The position numbers and the translations under genes are program-made. A DNA stretch of 33,383 nt from CAYLZW01 sp964388085 (GTDB taxonomy: Bacteria; Myxococcota; UBA727; CAYLZW01). Under the pieces are notes generated by a model. It made no database searches, was not told where the DNA came from, and was given only the letters and a program-made list of their open reading frames with translations. The DNA lies in the NCBI GenBank assembly GCA_964388085.1, contig CAYLZW010000032.1, positions 1 through 33,383 on the forward strand, in the 5' to 3' direction. Each line of letters opens with the position of its first letter. Position 1 is the stretch's first letter. Shown here piece by piece: positions 1-9,303 of this stretch.

Positions 1-756
<756 letters not shown>

Positions 757-762
757 GCCGCG

Positions 763-1662
763 TCACTCCGCTCCGGACACGAGCACAGCGCTGACGCCGA
801 GGGAGCTCAGGTCGAAGTCGGCCATCACCGGATAGTGGTCGGACGCTCGGCTCGTGCCGATGCGCACGTTCTTGACGGCGCTCGCGAGCGGCCCGTCGAC
901 AAAGAGGTAGTCGAGGCGCGCCGTCGGGAAACCGGGGAAGGTGACGCCCTCGGCGTGCAGCCCGATGACGTCCGCGAGGCCGGCGGCCTTGAGGGACCGC
1001 ACGGCGTCACCGTCCGGTGTGGTGTTGAGGTCGCCCGCGATGACCACGCCCTCCCCGATGGAGCTGCGGCTCAGCTCGGCGAGGCTGGCCGCGTTCGCCC
1101 TCGAGGACCAGCCGAAGATGTCGCTGTGTACGGCGATGACCCGCAGCGGCTTGTCGCGTCCGGTGCAGAGCTTGACGTCGAGCGCGACGCGCGGCTCCCA
1201 GGTGAAGCGTGCGTCCAGCGGGACGCGTCGGGTCTCGAGAATGGGCAGCCGGGAGAGCACGGCCACGCCGAAGTGTCCGTCGTCCTTTGCCTTGCGCGAG
1301 GCGGCGAACGCGAGCTCCATGCCGAGCGCGTCCGCGAGCCACTGCGCTTGTCCCATGGCGTCGCCGGGGCTGCCGCGCACCTCCACCTCTTGCAGCGAGA
1401 TGACGTCGGCGTTCATGCGCTCGAGCGTCTGGTACACGTCCCGCAGCGACGAGCCCTTGCCGGCCTTGATGTTGTAGCTCACGACGCGGATGGAGCCGCC
1501 GCTCGCGTGCGCATGCGCCCCGGCGCCGTGGTGTCCCTCGCAGCGCTGGCGAGGCTTTGACAACAACATCTGTGACTGCGCCACGCAGCCGAGCGGAGAG
1601 GTCCCGACGACGAGCGCCGTCAGCGTGGAGAAGGCGCGGGCGAGAGAGGGTCTGACGGACAT
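763..1662 (-). CDS. Exported endonuclease/exonuclease/phosphatase (DNase I-like) family protein
   Basis: 299 residues. The N terminus has Arg residues and a hydrophobic stretch ending near a Cys (S-P-L-G-C), suggesting a signal peptide, possibly a lipoprotein one, although the lipobox is not ideal. The fold is recognised from the ordered metal and catalytic motifs: SYNIKAGKG (Asn), LQEVEV (Glu), AGDLNTTPDG (Asp/Asn) and a C-terminal SDHYPV (Asp-His pair). Family members cleave phosphodiesters in nucleic acids, phosphoinositides or sphingomyelin; the substrate cannot be read here. It is the last gene of a five-gene minus-strand cluster of exported proteins, 82 bases after its upstream neighbour. 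Neighbouring phospholipase D and barrel genes make a lipid-directed phosphodiesterase as plausible as a nuclease, which is inference. Confidence 0.85.
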   Translation of the reverse strand: MSVRPSLARAFSTLTALVVGTSPLGCVAQSQMLLSKPRQRCEGHHGAGAHAHASGGSIRVVSYNIKAGKGSSLRDVYQTLERMNADVISLQEVEVRGSPGDAMGQAQWLADALGMELAFAASRKAKDDGHFGVAVLSRLPILETRRVPLDARFTWEPRVALDVKLCTGRDKPLRVIAVHSDIFGWSSRANAASLAELSRSSIGEGVVIAGDLNTTPDGDAVRSLKAAGLADVIGLHAEGVTFPGFPTARLDYLFVDGPLASAVKNVRIGTSRASDHYPVMADFDLSSLGVSAVLVSGAE

Positions 1663-1744
1663 CGGCGCGAGTTTAGACAGCAGGTCCGCGGCGCGCAGGA
1701 CGAAGCGCCCGGATCAGCGAACGCACACCGGGTCGACGGCTCCC

Positions 1745-2767
1745 TCACTCGGGGGCGTCCCGTTCGTGACAGACCTGCTCGATGTCGAACGGGCGTGGGT
1801 CCGGGAGCTCACCCGCGCGCACCAGCCTCGAGACGTACTCGTGGGAGAAGCTCGTACAGGCGCGCGATCGGTAGCTCGCGCGAAGCCGCTGAACGGCGCT
1901 CGTCTCGAGCAGCGGGCACAGCTCCCCGAGCGCACGCAGCACTCCCGGCGCGAGCGCCTCGCCAAACGCGTTCGGCGAGTAGCTCTCGTCCCAACACGGG
2001 TTCACGAAGCGCTCGATGTCGAGCGGCTCCTGCAGGCTCCACTTGTCGTCGCGGTAGCGCAGCGCCGGCTCCGGGCCCTCACACATCCAGCGGTACAGCT
2101 CGAGCCCTTGGTAGTTCGCCTCGAGGTCCGCGTAGGAGAAGATGCCGGACACGCCGAGGCCGAGGATGCCGTTCTCCTGGTCGAGGCCGAGCTCGATGGC
2201 GTGCACGAGCGCGGCCTCCTCGTCGAGCCCTCGCGCGCGCGCCTGCTGATAGCGGTCGTAGTAGCGGCGACCGTTCAACAGGAAGTGACCGATCTTGTCG
2301 AGGCCGATGTGTACGCCGGCGATCCGCGCGCTCGGATCGAGCGGCAGCAGCGCGCCCGGCAGGGGGCGGTCGGCGTAGCGATAGACGCCCGCTTGCAGAT
2401 ACTCCTCGAGGTACTGGCGGTTCGTGCGCGGCGTATACCGCAGTCCCCAGCGCTCCATGGTGCCGACGAAGAACCACACGCCCGTGTACGAGAACGGCAA
2501 CAGCAGGTCGTCGACCACCTGCTCGCAGCGCTTGTTCTGGTTGCCGGGCCAGGCGTTCACGCTGTCGAGCGCGCGCTTCATCTCGCGCTGCAGGTGGCGC
2601 TCGAGCGCATAGGTGCTGTCGCGCGGCGGGTCTCGCCAAGCCCAATAGTTGTCGGTCTCGGCGGCGTGCGCGCGTGCCGGCGCCACGACGTAGAGCGCCA
2701 GCGAGAGGCTCGCGACCAGGGCGGCCCGACCAGAGGGTGTTCGAGAGAGGGAGGAGCGTGTCGTCAT
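1745..2767 (-). CDS. Exported protein of unknown function
   Basis: 340 residues with a clear signal peptide (hydrophobic core LVASLSLALYVVAPA, cleavage likely after AHA). No family is recognised with confidence. The middle carries DKIGHFLLNGRRYYD followed by an Ala/Glu-rich helix, reminiscent of the D-K-x-G-H-F motif of YfiM/DUF2279-like membrane-associated proteins, but the match is only by eye. The C-terminal part has four Cys (W-M-C, N-P-C-W, L-C-P, R-A-C) plus one near the end, which could form disulphides in the periplasm. It starts 21 bases after the stop of the BamA-like barrel gene on the same strand, so both are probably co-transcribed and act in the envelope. Confidence 0.8.
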   Translation of the reverse strand: MTTRSSLSRTPSGRAALVASLSLALYVVAPARAHAAETDNYWAWRDPPRDSTYALERHLQREMKRALDSVNAWPGNQNKRCEQVVDDLLLPFSYTGVWFFVGTMERWGLRYTPRTNRQYLEEYLQAGVYRYADRPLPGALLPLDPSARIAGVHIGLDKIGHFLLNGRRYYDRYQQARARGLDEEAALVHAIELGLDQENGILGLGVSGIFSYADLEANYQGLELYRWMCEGPEPALRYRDDKWSLQEPLDIERFVNPCWDESYSPNAFGEALAPGVLRALGELCPLLETSAVQRLRASYRSRACTSFSHEYVSRLVRAGELPDPRPFDIEQVCHERDAPE

Positions 2768-2788
2768 GGCAGCGTCGAGAGAGGAGGC

Positions 2789-4093
2789 TCAGAACGGGGC
2801 GCCCACGGGGGTGTAGAAGGCAGGGTCTTCGCGCTCGAAGGGGCTGAAACCCACCTCGAGGCGCACGACGAAGGTGCGCCGCACGAGGAAGCGCAGGCCG
2901 GCGCCGCCGCTGGCGAGGATGCGCAGCGGGTGGCCGGCGTCGTCGTCGGCGCGGCCGGGGATGCCGCCCTCGAGGTCGTCCCAATCGGCGCCGATCCAGG
3001 CGAGGTCGGCGAACAGCACCCAGTGGCCGTCGATGGCGGTGTCGAGGACGTTCATGTCGAGCAGAAATCCGCGCAGCTCCGACTGGCTGATGACCTTGAG
3101 CTTGCCGAGGTAACGATTCGCGCGCACGCCGCGGCCGATCCACATGCCGCCGAACGCCGGGTAGTCGTAGATGCCGCCGATCTCGGCGAGCTCGTCGGTG
3201 GGAGGCTCTCCGCGGATCAGATCGACGAGCAAGCGGGAGGCGATGACCAGATCGGTGCCGAGGCCGAGCGGGTGCCAGCCCGCGAGCGACGCGTTCACCC
3301 CGGCGTAAGAGTAGACGCTGCCCCAGGCGGACGACGCCGCGCGCAGCGACGCCTCCGCGAACCAGCCGCGTACGGGCAGGGGCTCGAAGTCGCGCTCGTC
3401 GACGACGAGGCCGGCCTGCAGCACGCTCGAGGGACCGGCCTCTCCGTCGGGGAAGAGCATGCCGTAGAGGCTGCCGGGGTAAGGCCCGCGATGAAGGAAG
3501 TCGCCCGGGATGTGCCAGGCAAAGCGCCAGCCATAGAGCGCTTCGAGCCGCAGCGGCGCGTCGAACAAGCGCCAGCGCGCGACGACGTCCGCGTACGGCC
3601 GCAGAAAGCGCACCTGATAAAAACGCCGCACATAGGTCTCGCGCAGCTCGCCGCTGAGATCGCGCAGGTCCGCCTCACGCTCGGCGCGACCGACGCTGCA
3701 GCTCACGCCGTTGCCGAAGCCGCAGAAGTTTCGCGTGCCCGTCGAGAAGAGCCCGCCGAGCGCGCGCACGCGCAAGGGGAGCCCGGCCACCTCGAGCCCC
3801 TCCCAGCGCAGCTCGTAGCGTTGGATGAGCTTGGTGGTCAAAAAGGCGTGCAGCGAGAGATCGTCCCGGTAGGGCGATACGCCGCCCGCCTGGTGATGAA
3901 AGCCGGCGGTGAAGCCGAGCCCGAGCCCCTCGTCTGAGTTGTAGCCGACGATGGGCACGCCGACGGGATGCCAGCTCGATTCGTCTGCGACGGGCTCCGC
4001 ACGCCGGCGCTCTTTCGCCGCGTCCGCGTCCGCCGCGGGCAGCGCCGAGAGAAGCAGCATCGGAGCGACGAGGGAGAGAGGGGTCAACGGCAA
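2789..4093 (-). CDS. BamA/TamA-like outer-membrane beta-barrel protein (Omp85-type barrel without POTRA)
   Basis: 434 residues with a signal peptide (LSLVAPMLLLSALPAADA). The rest has alternating hydrophobic/polar strands with aromatic girdles and ends in Phe, as expected for a barrel recognised by the BAM machinery. Near residues 325-350 the sequence W-I-G-R-G-V-R-A-N-R-Y-L-G-K, then Q-S-E-L-R, resembles the R-G-x(n)-N-x-E-x-R region of bacterial surface antigen (D15/Omp85) barrels. No POTRA domains are visible before the barrel, so it resembles stand-alone surface-antigen barrels rather than an assembly factor. Its start lies 4 bases after the stop of the phospholipase D gene, implying one operon and perhaps a joint role at the outer membrane. 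Confidence 0.75.
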   Translation of the reverse strand: MPLTPLSLVAPMLLLSALPAADADAAKERRRAEPVADESSWHPVGVPIVGYNSDEGLGLGFTAGFHHQAGGVSPYRDDLSLHAFLTTKLIQRYELRWEGLEVAGLPLRVRALGGLFSTGTRNFCGFGNGVSCSVGRAEREADLRDLSGELRETYVRRFYQVRFLRPYADVVARWRLFDAPLRLEALYGWRFAWHIPGDFLHRGPYPGSLYGMLFPDGEAGPSSVLQAGLVVDERDFEPLPVRGWFAEASLRAASSAWGSVYSYAGVNASLAGWHPLGLGTDLVIASRLLVDLIRGEPPTDELAEIGGIYDYPAFGGMWIGRGVRANRYLGKLKVISQSELRGFLLDMNVLDTAIDGHWVLFADLAWIGADWDDLEGGIPGRADDDAGHPLRILASGGAGLRFLVRRTFVVRLEVGFSPFEREDPAFYTPVGAPF

Positions 4094-4097
4094 TGTC

Positions 4098-5744
4098 TCA
4101 GAAGACCACCGGCGAGAAGTCCAGAAAGCCTTGCAGCATGGAGAGCGCCTCCTTCAACGCGAGCAGCTGCTCGACCTCCTCCTCCGAGGTGTGATCGCGC
4201 GGGCCGAACTCGACCACCACGTGACCGGCGCGCGGATGTCCTTCGACGTGACGCAGGGCGCGGCCCCGCTCGTCCCGGACGATCTTGTACTCGTAGACGT
4301 CGTCCCCTTGGATGCGCGCGGCCATCTCGTGCAGGTTCTCGGCGGCGAAGCCCTTCGACCACACCGCGGCCACCACCTCGCTGTTCACGCGGGCGCTCAG
4401 CGGATCGAAGTTGAAGGTGCCGAGCAGCGTGAGCTGGTCATCGAGCACGAGGCGCTTGGCGTGCATGAGCTGATCGCTGCCGACCACGAACAGGCGCAGG
4501 GTCGGCACGCGCGCCATGATCTCGGGCCACTCGTCGATGAAGAAGGCCTGTGAGGCGGCGTTGTCCGACGAGCGCGGGCTGTTCGTCAGCACCGTGATGG
4601 CGACGCCGCGCTGGGAGAGATCCTCGAGCGCGTCGAGCATGTCCCAGGTGAGGATGAAGTAGGGCGTCTGGATGGAGACCGCTCTGCGCGCGCCGGCGAG
4701 GGCCTGCAGTACGCCGCTCGCCACGTCGAGATCGAACTCGGACGCGCGCGAGCCCGAGCGCAGGAGGCTGACGCGGGCTTCGTGTCGCGGCCCGGCGTCG
4801 TCGTCGAGCGTGCTGTACACGCTGCGGTAGTGGGCCAGCTCGTCGAGGTAGCGGCGCACGCGCTTGCGCAGCACCCAGGACGGCGACTCGTCGAGGTCGG
4901 CGTTGGCGACCGCCTCGAGCCGGACGGCCGCCTCGCCGTTCAGCGGCAACGGCTGCGGGCGCCCGCGCAAGAAGGCGTCCATGGCGCGGTAATGCATCAG
5001 GAGCTCTGTGCCTTGCGCGTCGAAGTTCACCATGTCGGCGCCGATGTGCTCGGTGCGGCGCGCGTAGAATTCTTCGCACAACAGCACCTGCAGGTCGGCG
5101 ACGAGCTCTTCGCCGTCGAGCAGCAGGTCCGCGTCGAGCGTGGCGGTGGGCAGCTCGTGCGGGTGGACGAAGTAGTTCGTGGAGATGTTGCGCCCGCCGA
5201 GGATCGCGCGCTCGCCGTCGGCGATGACGATCTTGTCGTGGTTGCTGGCGATGGTGGGCACCAGGCTCAGGCTGACGACGGCGTCCGTGATGCGCGGCAG
5301 CGGCGGGTTGTAGATGCGCACGTCGACGTTCCCGGTCGCGACGAGCTCCTGCAGGATGTCGCGGCCCATGAAGGGCGTCGCGATGGCGCCGCTGCCGCGC
5401 GCGTCCATCAGCAAGCGAACCTTCACCCCCTCGAGTGCCTTCTTGTAGAGGTGCCCCAAAAAGGCCATGCCGAAGGGGTCGTCCTCGACGATGAAGTAGG
5501 CGACGTCGAGCGTGTGCCGCGCGCTCGCGAGCAGGCGCCAGCGCGCCGCCCAGGACTCGGCGTTGCCCGACAGCAGCTGCGCGCTCGAGGGGTAGGCGCG
5601 TCCCGGCAAAATCTCGAACGCGTCCGCCAGCGAATCGGTCGGCTCGATGAGCGTGGTGTAGGTGTGCCCGGGGACGCAGGAGGCCACCAGTGAGGCGCAA
5701 AGGACCACGACGAGCGGCGAGCGGTAGCGACCTCCGGTGCACAT
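4098..5744 (-). CDS. Phospholipase D superfamily lipoprotein, cardiolipin synthase ClsC-like
   Basis: 548 residues. The N terminus ends in a lipobox-like V-A-S-C (Cys about residue 23), so a lipoprotein anchored facing the periplasm is likely. Two HKD motifs are present: HDKIVIAD followed by GGRNIS (about residue 170) and HAKRLVLD followed by LGTFNFDPLSARVNSE (about residue 430). The F-N-F-D-P-x-S-A-R-x-N-x-E tail after the second HKD is typical of ClsC/YmdC-like cardiolipin synthases, which join phosphatidyl groups using phosphatidylethanolamine or phosphatidylglycerol. E. coli ClsC is somewhat shorter. It lies between the serine hydrolase gene (48-base gap) and the BamA-like barrel gene (4-base gap) on the same strand. 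Phospholipid transfer or hydrolysis in the envelope is likely; the exact reaction is inferred. Confidence 0.85.
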   Translation of the reverse strand: MCTGGRYRSPLVVVLCASLVASCVPGHTYTTLIEPTDSLADAFEILPGRAYPSSAQLLSGNAESWAARWRLLASARHTLDVAYFIVEDDPFGMAFLGHLYKKALEGVKVRLLMDARGSGAIATPFMGRDILQELVATGNVDVRIYNPPLPRITDAVVSLSLVPTIASNHDKIVIADGERAILGGRNISTNYFVHPHELPTATLDADLLLDGEELVADLQVLLCEEFYARRTEHIGADMVNFDAQGTELLMHYRAMDAFLRGRPQPLPLNGEAAVRLEAVANADLDESPSWVLRKRVRRYLDELAHYRSVYSTLDDDAGPRHEARVSLLRSGSRASEFDLDVASGVLQALAGARRAVSIQTPYFILTWDMLDALEDLSQRGVAITVLTNSPRSSDNAASQAFFIDEWPEIMARVPTLRLFVVGSDQLMHAKRLVLDDQLTLLGTFNFDPLSARVNSEVVAAVWSKGFAAENLHEMAARIQGDDVYEYKIVRDERGRALRHVEGHPRAGHVVVEFGPRDHTSEEEVEQLLALKEALSMLQGFLDFSPVVF

Positions 5745-5792
5745 GGGCTGCGTCGTCGCAAGCCGCGCGCCACCACCAGCGGGGCGCTCAAC

Positions 5793-7973
5793 CTACTGCA
5801 GCGTGGCGTCGTGCTTCGGCAGCTTGTCGCGGAGACGCTGCAGGCGACGCGCACGCCTCTTCTCCGGTGCGATGGACTGCGCCGCCTGCAGCGCATCGAC
5901 GGCACGCGCGTTCTGACCGAGCGCCGCTGCGATGCTGGCGAGCTCGTCGAGGAGCTCCGGGCTCTTCGGCACCAGCTCGTTGCCGAGGGTGAGCAGCTCG
6001 AGCGCCGCCGCGAGCTGCTTCTTGCGCAGCCTCTTCGCGCGCAACGCCAGCGCGCCTCCTCGCTCCGCGATGGGATCGTCCTCCACGCGGGCCCAACGCG
6101 CGAGCAGCGATCGCGCGGCCCCGCCGTCACCCTCGAGCAACGCGCGCTCCACGCCCGCGAGCAGCGCGCGCGCGGACAAGGGATGACGCGCGAGCGCGAG
6201 CTGCACGAAGGCCCGCGCCTTCTCGTCGTCGCCTCGCGCCTCGAGCGCTCCCGCCGCCTGCAGCAGCTCGTGCGAGAGGTCCGGGTGCACGCGCGCTCCT
6301 TCGAACGCAGACAACGCCGCCGTCAACGCCGTCAACGCTGCGCCCGGATAGACGCGCAACGCGCGCACGGCGGCGACGTTGGTCTTCTGCCAGTCCTGCT
6401 GCAGCGCGCGCACGCGCTCCACCAGCGAAGCGGACAAGCGATAGGGGCGCGGGCACGCGCGCGCCGCGCACACCGCGGCGTAGTCGAGCACAAACGCGAA
6501 GGGCTCGTCGTCGTGGTAGCGGCGCAACGCCGGCAACCCGCGCTGATCGGCGATGACCCCCGCCATGTGCGCGCCGGCGAGCAGGTACGCGCGCCCCGCG
6601 ACGGGATCATCACCGAGGCGGGCGGCCTCGAGCGCCGCCACCGGGTCCGCCGCGATGCGATCCCGATCGAGGATCTCGTGCAGGTGCTCGAACGCACGGC
6701 CGAGCTCACCGGGGCTGCCGGTGGCTCCTCGTCGCCAGCGCGTGAAGTGCGCGACGCCGTGGCTCATGAGGCCGGACACGGCGCGCGCGACCACGTTGCT
6801 GGCCTCGTCGTCGCCGATGGGGGTCCGCCGCGCGCCGCCGTCCCCGAGCACGTTGGCGACGATGAGCTCTTTCACCTCGTGCAGCACCTGATGATAGCCC
6901 TCGACGTTGGCGGCGACGGCGACGGCGAAGCGCTCGGCGGGGTAGAGCACGAGCAGCGTGCTCGTCTCCGGTTGGCCGCCGCCATGGGCGAGCACGAAGC
7001 GGCCGCTCTGGGGCACGACGGCGAAGCCCATGCCGTAGTCGGTCAAGACGCCGTCGTTCGTGACCATGGAGCGCTCGAGCAGCTCCTGGGTCGCGGGTCG
7101 CAGCAGCTTGCCGTTCATGTACGCCGCCGCGAAGGCGACCATGTCCTTCACCGTCGAGCGCGTGCCGCCGCCCGCGAAGCGGCTCGAGATGTCGACGAAG
7201 TCGGACGGCCGCAGCTCGCCGTTGACGACGCGGTAGCCGCGCGCGCGCTCTTCGATGTCGGCCTTCGGATCGTCCATGCGAGAGCGCGTCATGCCCGCGC
7301 GCCCGAACACGTCTCGCCGCAGCACCTCGCCGTAGGAGAGCCCGCTCGCGCCTTCGACGGCGGCGCCGATCAGGTTGTAGCCGTAGCTCGAGTACAGGTA
7401 GCGCTCGCCGGGTGCGTGCTCGAGCGGGAAGCCGTCGAAGATGGCGATGGCCTGTCGCGTCGTGTGGTGCGTCTTCAGGAAGCACTCGCGCGCGCAGTTC
7501 TTGTAATGCGGGATGCCCGACAGATGACCGAGCAGCTGACGCGTGGTGACGACGTGCTTCTTCTTCGGGAAGTAGGGCACGTAGCGCCGTACATCCGCGT
7601 CGAGGTCGAGCTTGCCCTGCTCGTAGAGCTGCAGCGCGGCGATGGCGGTGAAGGGCTTGGTCACCGAGGCCATACGGTAGGACGTGTCGGCCGTCGCGGG
7701 CAGCTCCCGTTCTCGATCGCGATAGCCAAAGCCCTTGGCCCAGACGCGCCCGTCGAGCCAGAAGGCGACGCTGAGGCCGGCGCTCGGCTCCTCGGCCATG
7801 CGCGCCTCGATGAAGCGGGTGAACGAGGCGAGCGCCTGCTCATCGGGGAACGGCTTGGCGTCGAGCGCGCTCGGCTGTGCGTGGCTCGTGAGCGCGCAAC
7901 ACAGCAGCGCAGCGACGACGACGAGAGGGCGGGTAGAGCGAACGAGCGTCATCGCGCACAGGGGTACCATCAT
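5793..7973 (-). CDS. Beta-lactamase-family serine hydrolase fused to a C-terminal TPR-like region
   Basis: 726 residues; ATG at 7973 or, more likely, the internal ATG at 7952, which leaves a compact signal peptide (PLVVVAALLCCALTSHAQ). Residues 40-400 match class C beta-lactamase/esterase/DD-peptidase-like hydrolases: S103-V-T-K for the nucleophile box, Y194-S-S in place of the usual Y-S-N, and a later HGGG box. The remaining ~320 residues are Ala/Leu/Arg-rich helical repeats resembling tetratricopeptide repeats, for example around ALELLTLGNELVPKSPELLDELASI. Such hydrolases cut peptides or esters; true drug resistance is unlikely. It is the first gene of the minus-strand envelope cluster and is divergent from the sulfotransferase gene across under 100 bases that must hold both promoters. 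Confidence 0.85.
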   Translation of the reverse strand: MMVPLCAMTLVRSTRPLVVVAALLCCALTSHAQPSALDAKPFPDEQALASFTRFIEARMAEEPSAGLSVAFWLDGRVWAKGFGYRDRERELPATADTSYRMASVTKPFTAIAALQLYEQGKLDLDADVRRYVPYFPKKKHVVTTRQLLGHLSGIPHYKNCARECFLKTHHTTRQAIAIFDGFPLEHAPGERYLYSSYGYNLIGAAVEGASGLSYGEVLRRDVFGRAGMTRSRMDDPKADIEERARGYRVVNGELRPSDFVDISSRFAGGGTRSTVKDMVAFAAAYMNGKLLRPATQELLERSMVTNDGVLTDYGMGFAVVPQSGRFVLAHGGGQPETSTLLVLYPAERFAVAVAANVEGYHQVLHEVKELIVANVLGDGGARRTPIGDDEASNVVARAVSGLMSHGVAHFTRWRRGATGSPGELGRAFEHLHEILDRDRIAADPVAALEAARLGDDPVAGRAYLLAGAHMAGVIADQRGLPALRRYHDDEPFAFVLDYAAVCAARACPRPYRLSASLVERVRALQQDWQKTNVAAVRALRVYPGAALTALTAALSAFEGARVHPDLSHELLQAAGALEARGDDEKARAFVQLALARHPLSARALLAGVERALLEGDGGAARSLLARWARVEDDPIAERGGALALRAKRLRKKQLAAALELLTLGNELVPKSPELLDELASIAAALGQNARAVDALQAAQSIAPEKRRARRLQRLRDKLPKHDATLQ

Positions 7974-8037
7974 TCGAAGCTCGCTCGCGAGCAGGATGAC
8001 CTTTCGGGTCGGCTTCGCGCTCTATAGGGTGCAGCTC

Positions 8038-9261
8038 ATGCCCCCGGTCACGAAGCCACGCGGCGGGTTCCTTCGCTCCCTCTCACGTCGCCTCGCGGGG
8101 CGCGCGGTCGATCTCGCGGTGCCGGGGTTGCTCGACGACGCCGTGGCGCGCGCCAACGGGCCGCTCGACTTCGGCGACGAGTCGTTCCGCGTTGGGCTCG
8201 ACGCGCTCGTGCGCTCGGCGGACGAGGATGACCTGCTGCACCTGCAGGGGCGCGCCGCGCTGCGAGAGACGCTCGTGCTCGCGCTGGTGACGAGGCTGCA
8301 GGTGACGGACGCGCACACGCGCGATCCTTCCTTGGCCATGACGCCGCCGCGTCGTCCGCTCGTGATCGCCGGGCTGCCGCGCACGGGCACGACGCTGCTC
8401 CATCGCCTGCTCTGTCAGGACCCAGCCTCGCTCTACCTGCCGCTCTGGCTCTGCCTCGAGCCCCTGCCGGCGCCCGACGAGGCCGAGTGGCATGGACCGG
8501 GCGGACAACGCCGTGAGCGGGCCGCCGCCCTCGTCGACGCCATCGCCAAGCGTGATCCCGGGCTCGCCGCCATCCATCCCATGGGCGTCGAGCTCGCCGA
8601 GGAGTGCAGCCAGCTCTTCCGGCCGACCTTCGACACCTGGCAGTACTTCATCACTACGCCGCTGCCGTCGTACCTGCGCTGGTCGCTCGAGCAGGACCAT
8701 GTGCCCGCGTACCGCTTCTTCCGGCGCACGTTGCAGGTGCTCGAGCGCGCGCTGCCGGGCGACGGCTGGGTGCTGAAGGCGCCGCAACACTGGGAGGCGC
8801 TGCCGGCGCTCCTCGGCACCATGCCCGAGGCCACCGTGGTGTGCACGCACCGGGAGCCGGCCGAGGTGGCGGCGTCGTGGTGCAGCTTGATCGCGCATCT
8901 GTGGCGGCAGAAGAGCCCGCACGTCGACGAGCGCCGCCTCGCCGCGCTGCAACTCGAGCTGCTCGCGCACAGCACCGAGAAAGCGCTGGCCGCGCGCGCG
9001 TCATACCCCGAGCGCATCATCGACGTCCGCTTCGCCGATCTCGTGGCCGACCCGCTCGCGGTGGTAGAGCGCCTGTACGCGGCCTCCGGCCGAGCGCTGC
9101 ACGACGAGGCTCGCGGCCGTATGCAGCGCTACCTGGCGGACAACCCGCGCGGGAAGCACGGCGCCCACCGCTACACCCTCGAGGACTTCGGCCTGACACG
9201 AAGCGATGTGGACGCGCGCTTTATGCGCTATCGCACAGTGCTCGGCGAGCTCGCGCCTTGA
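8038..9261 (+). CDS. Sulfotransferase family protein
   Basis: 407 residues from ATG 8038; another in-frame ATG at 7996 would add 14 residues, and neither has a convincing ribosome site. The P-loop-like 5'-phosphosulfate site IAGLPRTGTTLLHRLL lies near residues 110-125. The later THREPAEVAASWCSL matches the 3'-phosphate-binding region (R-D/E-P-x(n)-S) of PAPS-dependent sulfotransferases. The middle, with W-V-L-K-A-P-Q-H-W, matches the family of bacterial sulfotransferases with P-R-T-G-T-T that act on small molecules or glycans. It would move sulfate from PAPS to an unknown hydroxyl acceptor in the cytoplasm. It has no visible pathway partner; the nearest gene on the same strand, 42 bases downstream, is unrelated. 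Confidence 0.85.
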   Translation: MPPVTKPRGGFLRSLSRRLAGRAVDLAVPGLLDDAVARANGPLDFGDESFRVGLDALVRSADEDDLLHLQGRAALRETLVLALVTRLQVTDAHTRDPSLAMTPPRRPLVIAGLPRTGTTLLHRLLCQDPASLYLPLWLCLEPLPAPDEAEWHGPGGQRRERAAALVDAIAKRDPGLAAIHPMGVELAEECSQLFRPTFDTWQYFITTPLPSYLRWSLEQDHVPAYRFFRRTLQVLERALPGDGWVLKAPQHWEALPALLGTMPEATVVCTHREPAEVAASWCSLIAHLWRQKSPHVDERRLAALQLELLAHSTEKALAARASYPERIIDVRFADLVADPLAVVERLYAASGRALHDEARGRMQRYLADNPRGKHGAHRYTLEDFGLTRSDVDARFMRYRTVLGELAP

Positions 9262-9303
9262 CGTGCGCGCCCCCGAGCACGAGCGAGGACAAGGTTCTGA
9301 GTC

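Noticed and set aside
1490..3937. Very long open frame on the plus strand (815 codons) opposite the exported and barrel genes
   Set aside because: It is antisense to three genes with clear signal peptides and motifs. Its translation is Arg/Ala/Val-rich with no domain, as expected for shadow frames in GC-rich DNA.
5793..7973. Antibiotic-resistance beta-lactamase
   Set aside because: The Y-S-N box is altered, there is a long repeat tail, and the overall pattern fits esterase/peptidase-like hydrolases.
5811..8027. 738-codon plus-strand frame opposite the serine hydrolase gene
   Set aside because: The product is Arg/Glu/His-rich low-complexity sequence without motifs, while the opposite strand encodes the SxxK hydrolase.
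7974..8037. TATAGG at 8022-8027 as the -10 box of the sulfotransferase gene
   Set aside because: No matching -35 at proper distance, and it would leave almost no leader before ATG 8038; the start codon itself is uncertain.
7735..8037. Longer sulfotransferase start at 7735
   Set aside because: It would overlap the divergent serine hydrolase gene's signal-peptide region by over 200 bases; residues before 7996 do not resemble the family.
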